From Legionella quinlivanii (lineage in GTDB: Bacteria; Pseudomonadota; Gammaproteobacteria; Legionellales; Legionellaceae), in assembly GCF_003265995.1 (NCBI RefSeq), contig NZ_MVJN01000001.1:186001-250000 (forward strand): a stretch of DNA of 64,000 nt, read 5' to 3'. Shown here piece after piece: positions 51,812-59,525 of the stretch. The notes under the pieces were generated by a model that was not told the DNA's origin, searched no databases, and worked only from the letters and a program-made list of their open reading frames with translations. Positions within the stretch are counted from its first letter, which is position 1. Each line of letters opens with the position of its first letter. Position numbers and translations under genes: made by a program.

Positions 51812-51839
51812 AGTATAGTCTGCTCATACAGACTGTCAA
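51812..51839 (-). promoter_or_regulatory. Sigma-70 promoter of small RNA copy 2
   Basis: Minus strand TTGACA, 16 bases (GTCTGTATGAGCAGAC), TATACT. Same boxes and spacing as at 34480. The spacer here is itself an inverted repeat (GTCTG...CAGAC), a possible regulator site. Confidence 0.8.
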
Positions 51840-51933
51840 ATCTGACACATGCTTTTCGGTAATTACTTCATTTGATTTAAAACTGAGATTATTTCACTCC
51901 GATATTGTATAAACCAAAACATTGTGTCACATA

Positions 51934-51962
51934 TTGACTATTTAGGTCACTTTATGTACAAT
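51934..51962 (+). promoter_or_regulatory. Sigma-70 promoter of the clan CE-like gene
   Basis: TTGACT, 17 bases, TACAAT. The ATG of the 386-residue gene is 31 bases beyond the -10 box. Confidence 0.7.
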
Positions 51963-51993
51963 AAGGTCTTGTATTGATAAACATGGTGAGTAT

Positions 51994-53154
51994 ATGATTA
52001 AGTTTGACCGTCGTTCCTATTTCTCAATTTCTTCTGACAAAACAGTAAGATGGACCAATAATAATCTTTGCCATCCAACTAGCCAGGGATTGCAATTAGC
52101 CATTGATTATTACGCAAATAAATATCAGTGCAATGTTGAAATACCCGCTATTAAGCATAATGATTATGTGGAAAACCTTGACGAAGATACTTTTTTCCAA
52201 CATTTGAATAGCTGCATAAAAATCCTGAGGAAAGAATCGGAAGAGATGTCTTGTTTTAGAAAGGCATTTATTTTAAATGCAGACAATACACACGCGGTAC
52301 CTTTTCTGTATATAAAGGAACAGGGAGAAGAAGGCTTATTATATGCCAATTCCAAAGGCGTTGTGAGAGCTGGCTGGCAAATAGATGCTATCAATGAAAA
52401 TCTGGATGAGGAAAACCGGATGCCAGTCTATGGTGTCTATGAAACTCGCCAGGCAGATGATCATTCCTGCTTCATGGATGCTTTAATCTTTTGTAAAGAT
52501 GCGACCTCTAAAAATAATCAAGGCCAGTATCAACTGCCTCATTTATTGAGCGATCTTAAACGAAGAGCAACTCCTCAGTCAGATTATGTTGCGGTAAGAC
52601 TACCTGATGAACTATTAAAAACCGCGCAAATAACTTCTTTTGTTAAGAGACACACAGAGAATAATCCTAACAAGATAATCCATCAACATGGAAATAAACC
52701 CGAAAATCTGACTGAATTTAGAAATAGACACTCCGATTGGCTTACCAAAATTAACGGAAAAATAAAATTAAATTCAGCTAATTATTTACGCAAAAAAGGC
52801 TTGAGTATTGCTGAAAAAATAGAAATTCAATTTTACATTAATCAATTTCAAATTGATTATGGAAAATCATTTACTTCTAATGACAGAAATAATTTAATTC
52901 AGTGTTGTAAAGCAGAGTTTATTCGTCAATCAAGATCTAAAAATAAAGATGTTTATAATACGGTTATTTTATTCCAGCGAAATTTTGAACGCAGTTTGAA
53001 TCGCGAGAGCCTGGAAATGAGGGTTGATCAATCCAATTCCGATTCATTACCCAATAAACCCGGTAAATCACACTATTTTTCTTTCTGGAAGAAAGCGCGA
53101 TCAAATAGCAATAATGAGCAAATTGATAAATCGGTCTCTAATCACATTCGATAA
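51994..53154 (+). CDS. Possible clan CE (YopJ/ULP-like) cysteine enzyme, putative effector
   Basis: A 386-residue protein. Residues 90-165 show the order of clan CE enzymes: His100 in DNTHAVPFLYIK, a strand ending LLYANSKG with Asn119 at the place of the usual acid, Gln153 in TRQADDHSCF and Cys159 followed by a helix (FMDALIFCKDA). His to acid spacing (19) equals that of YopJ (His109, Glu128), and Q-x5-C is the ULP/YopJ oxyanion and nucleophile pair. Family members are acetyltransferases or SUMO/ubiquitin-like proteases in host cells. The C-terminal 150 residues are basic and polar. The Asn for acid change leaves activity uncertain. Start ATG has a weak GGTGAG upstream. Confidence 0.65.
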   Translation: MIKFDRRSYFSISSDKTVRWTNNNLCHPTSQGLQLAIDYYANKYQCNVEIPAIKHNDYVENLDEDTFFQHLNSCIKILRKESEEMSCFRKAFILNADNTHAVPFLYIKEQGEEGLLYANSKGVVRAGWQIDAINENLDEENRMPVYGVYETRQADDHSCFMDALIFCKDATSKNNQGQYQLPHLLSDLKRRATPQSDYVAVRLPDELLKTAQITSFVKRHTENNPNKIIHQHGNKPENLTEFRNRHSDWLTKINGKIKLNSANYLRKKGLSIAEKIEIQFYINQFQIDYGKSFTSNDRNNLIQCCKAEFIRQSRSKNKDVYNTVILFQRNFERSLNRESLEMRVDQSNSDSLPNKPGKSHYFSFWKKARSNSNNEQIDKSVSNHIR

Positions 53155-53166
53155 TTTTTAAAGCGC

Positions 53167-53188
53167 CTCCTGGTTTTGATACCAGGAG
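53167..53188. terminator. Hairpin between convergent genes
   Basis: CTCCTGG, eight-base loop, CCAGGAG, 13 bases after the clan CE-like gene and before the stop of the convergent protease-ankyrin gene. No T run; terminator role uncertain. Confidence 0.5.
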
Positions 53189-53224
53189 ACCATTTCAGGA
53201 ACCCTTAAAATTCAGGTATTACAG

Positions 53225-54967
53225 TTATACACTCATTTTAGGGCTGGTTATCACCTGCGGTGTGCTTTCTGTCGGGGCTCTGTCTTTCATTTGTACTAAC
53301 TGTTCCTTGAAATTATTTTTTGAGGCATCTTTAGTCAAAGAGTCCCCTTTTCTCATTTCCAACAATTGCTGTTTAAAATCCTGGCTTTTGGCGGGTGAAA
53401 ATGTGGATTTCACTTCCAATTGCTTATCCCATGTAACGGTAATATCAGTTGCCGGTTGTTCTTTTGCTCCGAATATTTTTTTCAGGAAAGAAAGAAAAAT
53501 CCTGCTGAAGATGCTCTCTGTTTTTGAAGGAAGAGAAGGAACTGAAACCCCATGCTCTTTTAGCTCAATCAATATGTCATTGTTAACACGCTTTAAGGCA
53601 TTCTGACTCAATGTGGTCGTTTCTAGTAATTCCCTTGGGATTTCGTTTACAAGTTTAGATACAACCAGAGTATTATTATTTTGAATGGCCGCAACTAAAT
53701 AATTCATATTATCCTGAGGCTGAAACTTATATCCTGCAGATTTTAATTCATTCCAGATCAAGGTAAATGCTTCACTGTCGCCACTTTTTATTGCATTTGA
53801 AAGCACATTTACTTCGCGCCCTTGCTCAATATTGGATAAACAACGACATAGTTGTTCGTTTATAAGTTTTTCTTTTATATCCGGAGGGGCCTTTTCGTAG
53901 TATCGCTGGATCTCATTTTTCGTTATCTCCAGACACTTTTTTAGTAAAAGACCATTTCCCCCTTCTGCAGCAAAAAACAACATCGAGCCATAACCTCGCT
54001 TGAAAAGATTCACATTGGCTTCATTTTCCATCAAAAGGTCAAATGCGGCTTCTTTTCCTGAAGTTAAAGCGAAGATGAGCAGATCAGATTGATCTCCAGG
54101 CAATGTAGTTAACAAGACTGATAATGCTTCGGTGTTATTTGCATTGATTGCCATATTTGCTGCATTACGGGAATCGTCAGCCCCCTGCCGAAGTAAATAT
54201 TCAGTAACCTTCGGGTCAAAATTTATAGAGGCTGCAGCCCGAAGTGTTGAGAAAGAATTCCCTCGAACGGTTGCTGTGGCGTTTACATTAGGCAGATAGC
54301 GATCATAGAGGTCGGTAACAGCAGGATATTCTCTGGGGCTTGCATCTGGTTTTCTGAAAAGGTGAAGCTGAAGCCCCACATTAGCTGTTTCATACCTAAA
54401 AACTCGTTTATGAAGCTCATTGATAACTTCTGATTCAGTAGAAAAGCTCTTTAGGCCTGTGGGATATTCGGGATCGTAAACATGGTACTGACCATTCTTT
54501 TTGCTTATTGTTATGGCATGATCAATACTGGAAACCTGGGCTATTTCATTATCATCCAGCGCAATTTCTCTAAGACAGTTCGCCCAATTTCTGTCATCCG
54601 CAACCAGGGCAAAGCTAAATGCGGGCAAAAATGCCTTACTTTCTCCACCAGACTCAAGTTTGTACATGTTAAAACTATTATCCTGGCTGATATTTTGGTT
54701 ATATTGATCTGCATCAAATGCTAACAATACCTGAGTTATAAATATATGGGAATTTTCAAGCGCACTATCAGATGAAGAGTGAGAAATATTTTTCAAAATC
54801 TCCCAAAAATCTGCTTCTCTACCTTCCATGCAATACTTGGCATGCATCATTGCCAAGCCTTGGCACACCCCTCTCTCATCAAATCTGATTGAAAAACCAT
54901 TACGCTCCAGGTATTTATTAACATTATGTATAATTCGACCCTGATCAATGCTTTCGCTCACACTCAA
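53225..54967 (-). CDS. Papain-like C-H-D protease domain plus ankyrin-type repeats, putative effector (paralogue 2)
   Basis: A 580-residue paralogue of the protein at 32554. GVCQGLAMMHAKYCMEGREADFW gives Cys35, SSIDHAITISKKNGQYHVYDPE gives His150 and Asp165. Ankyrin-like repeats run from about 235 to 460 (STLRAAASINFDPKVTEYLLRQGADDS, NAANMAINANNTEALSVLLTT, MLFFAAEGGNGLLLKKCLEI). The C-terminal 90 residues differ from paralogue 1 and contain a duplicated element, FKQQLLEMRKGDS and FKEQLVQMKDRAP, with a Ser/Thr/Pro tail. The shared N-terminal context NKYLExxxxxxRxxxxGxCxGLA ties the two proteins together. No signal peptide. Confidence 0.78.
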   Translation of the reverse strand: MSVSESIDQGRIIHNVNKYLERNGFSIRFDERGVCQGLAMMHAKYCMEGREADFWEILKNISHSSSDSALENSHIFITQVLLAFDADQYNQNISQDNSFNMYKLESGGESKAFLPAFSFALVADDRNWANCLREIALDDNEIAQVSSIDHAITISKKNGQYHVYDPEYPTGLKSFSTESEVINELHKRVFRYETANVGLQLHLFRKPDASPREYPAVTDLYDRYLPNVNATATVRGNSFSTLRAAASINFDPKVTEYLLRQGADDSRNAANMAINANNTEALSVLLTTLPGDQSDLLIFALTSGKEAAFDLLMENEANVNLFKRGYGSMLFFAAEGGNGLLLKKCLEITKNEIQRYYEKAPPDIKEKLINEQLCRCLSNIEQGREVNVLSNAIKSGDSEAFTLIWNELKSAGYKFQPQDNMNYLVAAIQNNNTLVVSKLVNEIPRELLETTTLSQNALKRVNNDILIELKEHGVSVPSLPSKTESIFSRIFLSFLKKIFGAKEQPATDITVTWDKQLEVKSTFSPAKSQDFKQQLLEMRKGDSLTKDASKNNFKEQLVQMKDRAPTESTPQVITSPKMSV

Positions 54968-55208
54968 TCCCCAAACCCAATGATTTTAACGTCGCCATTA
55001 TGGTTAATGATAGGATATGATGAGCGATAATTATTCTTTTCGTTCTTTTTATTGATGTTAAATACAATATTTACAGAAGGATCTCAGGTTTTCATACATA
55101 AAAACCATTCGCAATCAGGATACTTAGTTAAAATCTGAAAATCAAAATCTGGCAATGTCAGATAAAACTTAATCTTGTTTACTCAATGAACGCGTTTACG
55201 TCTCTTAT

Positions 55209-55237
55209 TTGATCACATATTAAACAATTGATATAAT
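55209..55237 (+). promoter_or_regulatory. Sigma-70 promoter of the SET-domain gene
   Basis: TTGATC, 17 bases, TATAAT, ending 29 bases before the ATG at 55267. The rest of the 300-base gap 54968-55266 is AT-rich with no other feature seen. Confidence 0.7.
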
Positions 55238-55266
55238 CACCCAAAATTTACCAAAAAGTTGACGAT

Positions 55267-56700
55267 ATGTACAAAAAGTTTGAATCCAATCTTGGCCAAA
55301 TCCTGTCAGAAAAACCTCAAAAAATTAACATTAGCAATAAATTGCCAAGTCAACCAGATTGTGAAATCAAGCAAGTAGAAAGTGATGTACTTGCTAAAGA
55401 AATCGGGATGAAAGCCTGGACAGACAGCCTGGTTTTTACTAAAGATACCCAGGTGTTAGCTTATCCTGAAATTGAAAATGCTGTACCGCGTTATGATGAC
55501 GCCGCAATGAGCCAGCTACTCAGCACCATTAATTCAAACAGCAAAAAACTGTGTTTAAGCCCAATGGGAGCAACCGGGCTTGGGGTATTCGCTCTTGAAG
55601 TTATCGAGCCCGGCGAACCAGTCATCATTTATGCCGGTAGTATGAAACCCATAGCGCCTGGTAACAATGTCTCTGCATCAAAAAATGATTACGGCTTGGA
55701 TTTTGATAATTTTGAAGGTCAAACCTATGCAATGATACAAGCCAGAAACTATGGCAATCTGGCGCGTTGTATGCAACATGCTCCTCGTAAAACCACGCCT
55801 CCATATGCAGATCATGGGTGCATCAGTCTTGATGACTACCATTTTCTCGATATTGATCGAAACACCGTGGCTGTTGCTAATCTTGAATTGAAGATGCTTA
55901 ATCATCGTGGACAACTAATATACTATTTCATTGCCAAAGAAAGAATTCTACCCGGCCATATAGTGGTCTGGGATTATAATATTCATTATTGGCGAACCAA
56001 AGAAGCCCCGCCTGAATTATTTACAAAGCATGGGGAAATAATTGATCGAAAAAGTTATAGGCCAAAAGCTTTCAGTGTTCGTATTAGCTTTGATAATGGT
56101 GATAAACCAATCGACCTATTTACAAAGGCTTCTTCAATGTATTTTGATTCAGAGAATTTACAGGCCTTGAATATTCAAACACCCTATGGTCACAGGGGAT
56201 ATGTTTCGGCAGCAGAAATTAAAGCAAAATTTGATAATTCGCCTTTACTGTTCATCTGGAGAAAAAGTTATAACTCGTGGATAGAGGAATCACGCCCATT
56301 TACTCAGGATTTTTGTTTAATTCCACAAGACTCAACTCAGCAATTTTTTAAGCCCAGCCGATCTTCGAGAAAAGAGATTCTTGATGCTTTGAAACAACTT
56401 GCTAAAGAATATGGTATCCCTAAAGCAGCTCGCTACGATCTTAGACAAAATAATTCAGTTGCAATAATTATGATGGATAATGATAGCCACAAAACAGAAG
56501 TGACTGCATTTAAAGCTAAATTGACAGATGCTGGTATCAAGAAAACAGCCACTGGGTTCGCCACTTTCGGCAAAGAAAGAAAATATTGCCTCTATATTTA
56601 TGAGCCGAACACCCTGCTGTTTAATGAGCTAACTCACAAGCTACAAGATGAGCAGGCAAACGCTGTTCAGCAAAAATTTCATGACCTTAGCATTAAATAA
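55267..56700 (+). CDS. SET-domain protein (putative protein lysine methyltransferase), putative effector
   Basis: A 477-residue protein. Residues about 95-245 read as a SET domain: GLGVFALEVIEPGEPVIIYAG (103-124) is the N-SET strand pair, ARNYGNLARCMQHAP (159-173) is the pseudoknot corresponding to GNxxRFINHSC, with Gln-His in place of Asn-His, and VVWDYNIHYW (233-242) supplies the catalytic Tyr237. AdoMet binding and lysine methylation follow from the family; Legionella RomA/LegAS4 is a known SET effector that modifies host chromatin proteins. The C-terminal 230 residues are unassigned. No signal peptide. The Gln at the SAM-contacting Asn makes activity worth testing. Confidence 0.75.
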   Translation: MYKKFESNLGQILSEKPQKINISNKLPSQPDCEIKQVESDVLAKEIGMKAWTDSLVFTKDTQVLAYPEIENAVPRYDDAAMSQLLSTINSNSKKLCLSPMGATGLGVFALEVIEPGEPVIIYAGSMKPIAPGNNVSASKNDYGLDFDNFEGQTYAMIQARNYGNLARCMQHAPRKTTPPYADHGCISLDDYHFLDIDRNTVAVANLELKMLNHRGQLIYYFIAKERILPGHIVVWDYNIHYWRTKEAPPELFTKHGEIIDRKSYRPKAFSVRISFDNGDKPIDLFTKASSMYFDSENLQALNIQTPYGHRGYVSAAEIKAKFDNSPLLFIWRKSYNSWIEESRPFTQDFCLIPQDSTQQFFKPSRSSRKEILDALKQLAKEYGIPKAARYDLRQNNSVAIIMMDNDSHKTEVTAFKAKLTDAGIKKTATGFATFGKERKYCLYIYEPNTLLFNELTHKLQDEQANAVQQKFHDLSIK

Positions 56701-56762
56701 GCCCACCTCCCCAGAGTGAATGTATCCTGGCGACATGCGGCACTAACATTCTATACACATCG

Positions 56763-56978
56763 TTATCCACAGATTTTGTGGATAACTAGCCTTCTTATTT
56801 CCGAAGAATCAAACGTTAAAAGCCTTGGTATTCATGGGTTTGACATGAAGAAAGGAACATAAAATGACTAATAAAGAAGAGAGGCTAAAAAAACTTATCC
56901 ACAGAGCGAATGAAGTGAATATAAGTTTCGGGAAGTGCATTGTATCCTCTTTTTTTTAAAAGAACCAGTCTTGACATT
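56763..56978 (+). other. Three-DnaA-box module with conserved tail, copy 3
   Basis: TTATCCACA (56763-56771), TGTGGATAA (56777-56785) with perfect GTTATCCACA/TGTGGATAAC symmetry, and TTATCCACA (56895-56903). Tail AAGAACCAGTCTTGACATT at 56960-56978, preceded by TTCGGGAAGTGCATTGTATC and a T8 run. Upstream, ACATTCTA-ACACA is shared with copy 2. It fills the 348-base gap between the SET gene and the convergent pentapeptide gene. Confidence 0.85.
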
Positions 56979-57047
56979 TTGCCACTGTTTTCTTTGAAGG
57001 CATTTTTTTGAAACTAACTGCAGGATCTGAATACCAGCCCCCCAGGT

Positions 57048-57551
57048 CTAACTGTGAGTGAAATTACAGCTGCCAATCTTTCCATCGGGTAGAATCGCAT
57101 TGCAAAAAGAACTCAGGGACTTAAGCTGCTCCGGTGTGATCTTCGCATTGTATAAATTAGATCCAGCCAAACTGGCGCCTGATAAATTAGCACCAGAAAA
57201 ATCTGACGATGTAAAATTACTGTTACTCATTCTCGCTTTTTTTAAATTTGCGAAACTAAAATCACTATAAGAAAAGTCAGCAGCCCCAAGGGAAAATTCG
57301 GTGGCCATTATGCGATTAAATTTTGAGAATTGATGATTACCCCAAATACTCAAACTGGAACGAATTAAATTGCTATCACTGAGAGTGATAGCCCCACTCT
57401 TATCGGTAAAAAGATAGAAATCATTGCTCAAATCACAAGCCTCACAAACTCCTGTCTTTTCAAATTTTTCAACCTCTAATGGATTAGAAAATTGCTGGGA
57501 ATAAATTACTGTAGAAATGGAAACTAAAGATAAAAATAAACAACTTCTCAT
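57048..57551 (-). CDS. Exported pentapeptide repeat protein
   Basis: A 167-residue precursor. MRSCLFLSLVSISTVIYS is a signal peptide. Residues about 100-145 contain pentapeptide repeats A(N/D)LSx type: ADFSY SDFSF ANLKK ARMSN SNFTS SDFSG ANLSG ASLAG SNLYN AKI, which would build a right-handed quadrilateral beta helix. A Cys pair (GVCEACDLSN) and two late cysteines could form disulfides. ATG 57551 follows GAGGGAG; the frame is open to 57719 but those residues lack a ribosome site and would hide the signal peptide. A perfect 23-bp palindrome lies 66 bases upstream. Confidence 0.8.
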   Translation of the reverse strand: MRSCLFLSLVSISTVIYSQQFSNPLEVEKFEKTGVCEACDLSNDFYLFTDKSGAITLSDSNLIRSSLSIWGNHQFSKFNRIMATEFSLGAADFSYSDFSFANLKKARMSNSNFTSSDFSGANLSGASLAGSNLYNAKITPEQLKSLSSFCNAILPDGKIGSCNFTHS

Positions 57552-57616
57552 GACTCCCTCATTCAAATAACCAACTGCGTTCCTGCATTCAGAAAAGTAT
57601 TTTACTTCATTATTCA

Positions 57617-57639
57617 ACCAATTACACTGTGTAATTGGT
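57617..57639. promoter_or_regulatory. Perfect 23-bp palindrome, candidate operator
   Basis: Arms ACCAATTACAC and GTGTAATTGGT around a single central T. It lies between the divergent pentapeptide and FadL-like genes, 66 bases before the former. Perfect symmetry with an odd centre and no loop is typical of a repressor or activator dimer site rather than an RNA hairpin. Confidence 0.65.
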
Positions 57640-57894
57640 ATATTGTTTATATCACATTGACCCGGAAATTCCTTTGTAAATGGAGATGAGCCAAACTCTG
57701 ATAATTGAATTAATGCCATTTATCTCAGAGCAATTTCATGGATGCATTATCTTGTTTAAACTATGGTGTTGGCTTTATGATGATAAGTCACACACCATGG
57801 ATGTCTTGAGGTAAATAGCAGCACATCTAAAGCTATTTTAAAGGCAAAGTGGTTGCACAGTGTGACAAGGATCAGTAAATATAAGGTACATGCG

Positions 57895-59049
57895 ATGTTT
57901 AAGATGCGACTTGCTACGATATTGAATGCCATTATCATTGTGGGATTGACTGTTCTGGATTCAAGGGTTTATGCATCCGGGTTTCAGAGAATAATCGATT
58001 ATGCTTATGATAATCCTGCCATTATGAATCATACAATTAAAAAAGCTGAAGCCACTATAGGTAATAACCTCCTGTATGGGCTTTTTACGTATAAAGGCCA
58101 GGCTGGCTCTCTATATGGCAGATCGGATAGTAAGGAATTTTATAATTACCCCTACGGACGATTGGCTTATCGTTTTCATCCCAAGTGGATGGGAGGTATT
58201 GATGTTACTCACCTGAGTTATACCAATATTGTGTTTCCGGTGAATAGTGTGGCCAGGCAAATAGCCACGTCTATCGTGCTTCAGACTATCGCCATTTCCC
58301 CCAGATTGAGCTATTTAGTTAATAAATCTCTTGCAGTGGGAATCGCACTGAATATTGATGCCACTTATAAAACAAAATTGGATAATGTGGTCAACCCAAA
58401 TGGGGAATTGAAAAATCACTCGTCGTCCAGGGAGCCAGCCCTTGGCTGGGGAGTCGGAGTTTCTTACGCAGCGCCAACCAAGACCACTATAGACCTAAGT
58501 TATTTTTCAAAAATTGTACATCCCACTTCGGGCTCCAGTACCTGGGGAGCCGCTAAGACCAATAATTATGCTATCACCTATCCGCTCCCCGCCATTGCAA
58601 ATCTGGGTGTTGCTCAAAAGATACAGGAGAAATGGCTCGTAAAAGGAAATTTAAGATATCAGTGGTGGAATACATTCGATTATTTGAATTTAAAAAATAC
58701 CGCATTGGGAAGAAATATTCTTGTTCCTGAATTCTATAATAATACATGGATATATACCCTCGTAGCCCACTATCAGACAAATGATAAATTGGGATTCTCT
58801 GGCGGGGTTGAATATAATCAAAGCCCTCAATCTATCACTTACAGGAATGCAGGCCTGGCTGTCTACAGATCGCTGGTGGTGGGAGGCGGCTTTGATTATG
58901 CGTTTACCAAAGCTTTGACTGGTAAATTTATCTACGGACATGCCTTTTCAAATCCGCCAATTGACAGAATGGTTAGCACAGGTTTAGTGCGAGGCAAGGA
59001 AACGATTAACAGCAATAACTTTGACTTTAGTCTAACCTGGCATATTTGA
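57895..59049 (+). CDS. FadL/OmpP1-like outer membrane protein
   Basis: A 384-residue precursor from ATG 57895 (AAGG eight bases upstream). Residues about 1-26 are a signal peptide ending VYA-SGF. The mature part is a beta barrel with alternating strands (KSLAVGIALNIDATY, GWGVGVSYAAPTKTTIDLSY, VKGNLRYQWWNTFDYL, TWIYTLVAHYQT, LGFSGGVEYNQSP) and ends in the outer membrane assembly signal FDFSLTWHI. GVSYAAPTKTTIDLSYFSKI matches the OMPP1/FadL/TodX hydrophobic-substrate transporter group. It may import fatty acids or other hydrophobic molecules. The usual N-terminal hatch is short here. Confidence 0.8.
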   Translation: MFKMRLATILNAIIIVGLTVLDSRVYASGFQRIIDYAYDNPAIMNHTIKKAEATIGNNLLYGLFTYKGQAGSLYGRSDSKEFYNYPYGRLAYRFHPKWMGGIDVTHLSYTNIVFPVNSVARQIATSIVLQTIAISPRLSYLVNKSLAVGIALNIDATYKTKLDNVVNPNGELKNHSSSREPALGWGVGVSYAAPTKTTIDLSYFSKIVHPTSGSSTWGAAKTNNYAITYPLPAIANLGVAQKIQEKWLVKGNLRYQWWNTFDYLNLKNTALGRNILVPEFYNNTWIYTLVAHYQTNDKLGFSGGVEYNQSPQSITYRNAGLAVYRSLVVGGGFDYAFTKALTGKFIYGHAFSNPPIDRMVSTGLVRGKETINSNNFDFSLTWHI

Positions 59050-59415
59050 GCACTGGCCTGCCCCTTTATTACAAAGGTCCCCTTTACCAAATTAGATAGA
59101 GAGCACTATCGCTTGTGGCTCAATAGCAAACCACCATAAAGCCAGGCAATTGCATAATCGTTCGGAGTTCAAAACTACATTTCAAGCAAAGCATATTTTT
59201 GACAATTGTACCCAATCTAAAAACTCTCCCTAACTCTTATAATAATTGTTATCACTGACACAAAACAAATCTATAATCAGCATATTACCTATTTGCAAGA
59301 GCCTCTATGAGAATCCAATTTTCAGGTGCTGTACAAACAGCGACAGGATCGAAATATCTTATTCAAATAATTCCAATACGCGCTGAAATAGTGCAAATAG
59401 AAAATATATCAGCAC

Positions 59416-59511
59416 ATGATTCACACTTATCCACTACAAGAAGTCAATGAAGCTCTTGATGATTTACGATATGGGCGATTTACTGGATCGGCAGTTATCA
59501 CTATTAACTAA
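59416..59511 (+). pseudogene. C-terminal remnant of a zinc alcohol dehydrogenase
   Basis: Thirty-one codons reading YPLQEVNEALDDLRYGRF then TGSAVITIN and stop, the characteristic end of zinc-dependent medium-chain alcohol dehydrogenases. No upstream continuation of the family is seen in any frame: the rest of the gap 59050-59415 shows only a 47-codon open frame from ATG 59307 with no recognisable content. The remnant ends 14 bases before the P-type ATPase gene, suggesting the ATPase once followed an adh gene. Confidence 0.75.
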
Positions 59512-59525
59512 AATTAAGAAAGTCC

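Noticed and set aside
56969-57000. TTGACA in the conserved tail as a -35 box
   Set aside because: None of the three copies has a TATAAT-like sequence 16-18 bases downstream.
59307-59450. 47-codon frame beginning MRIQFSGAVQTATGSKYL as a gene
   Set aside because: Start context is weak, the product has no recognisable feature, and the 3' part overlaps the alcohol dehydrogenase remnant in another frame.
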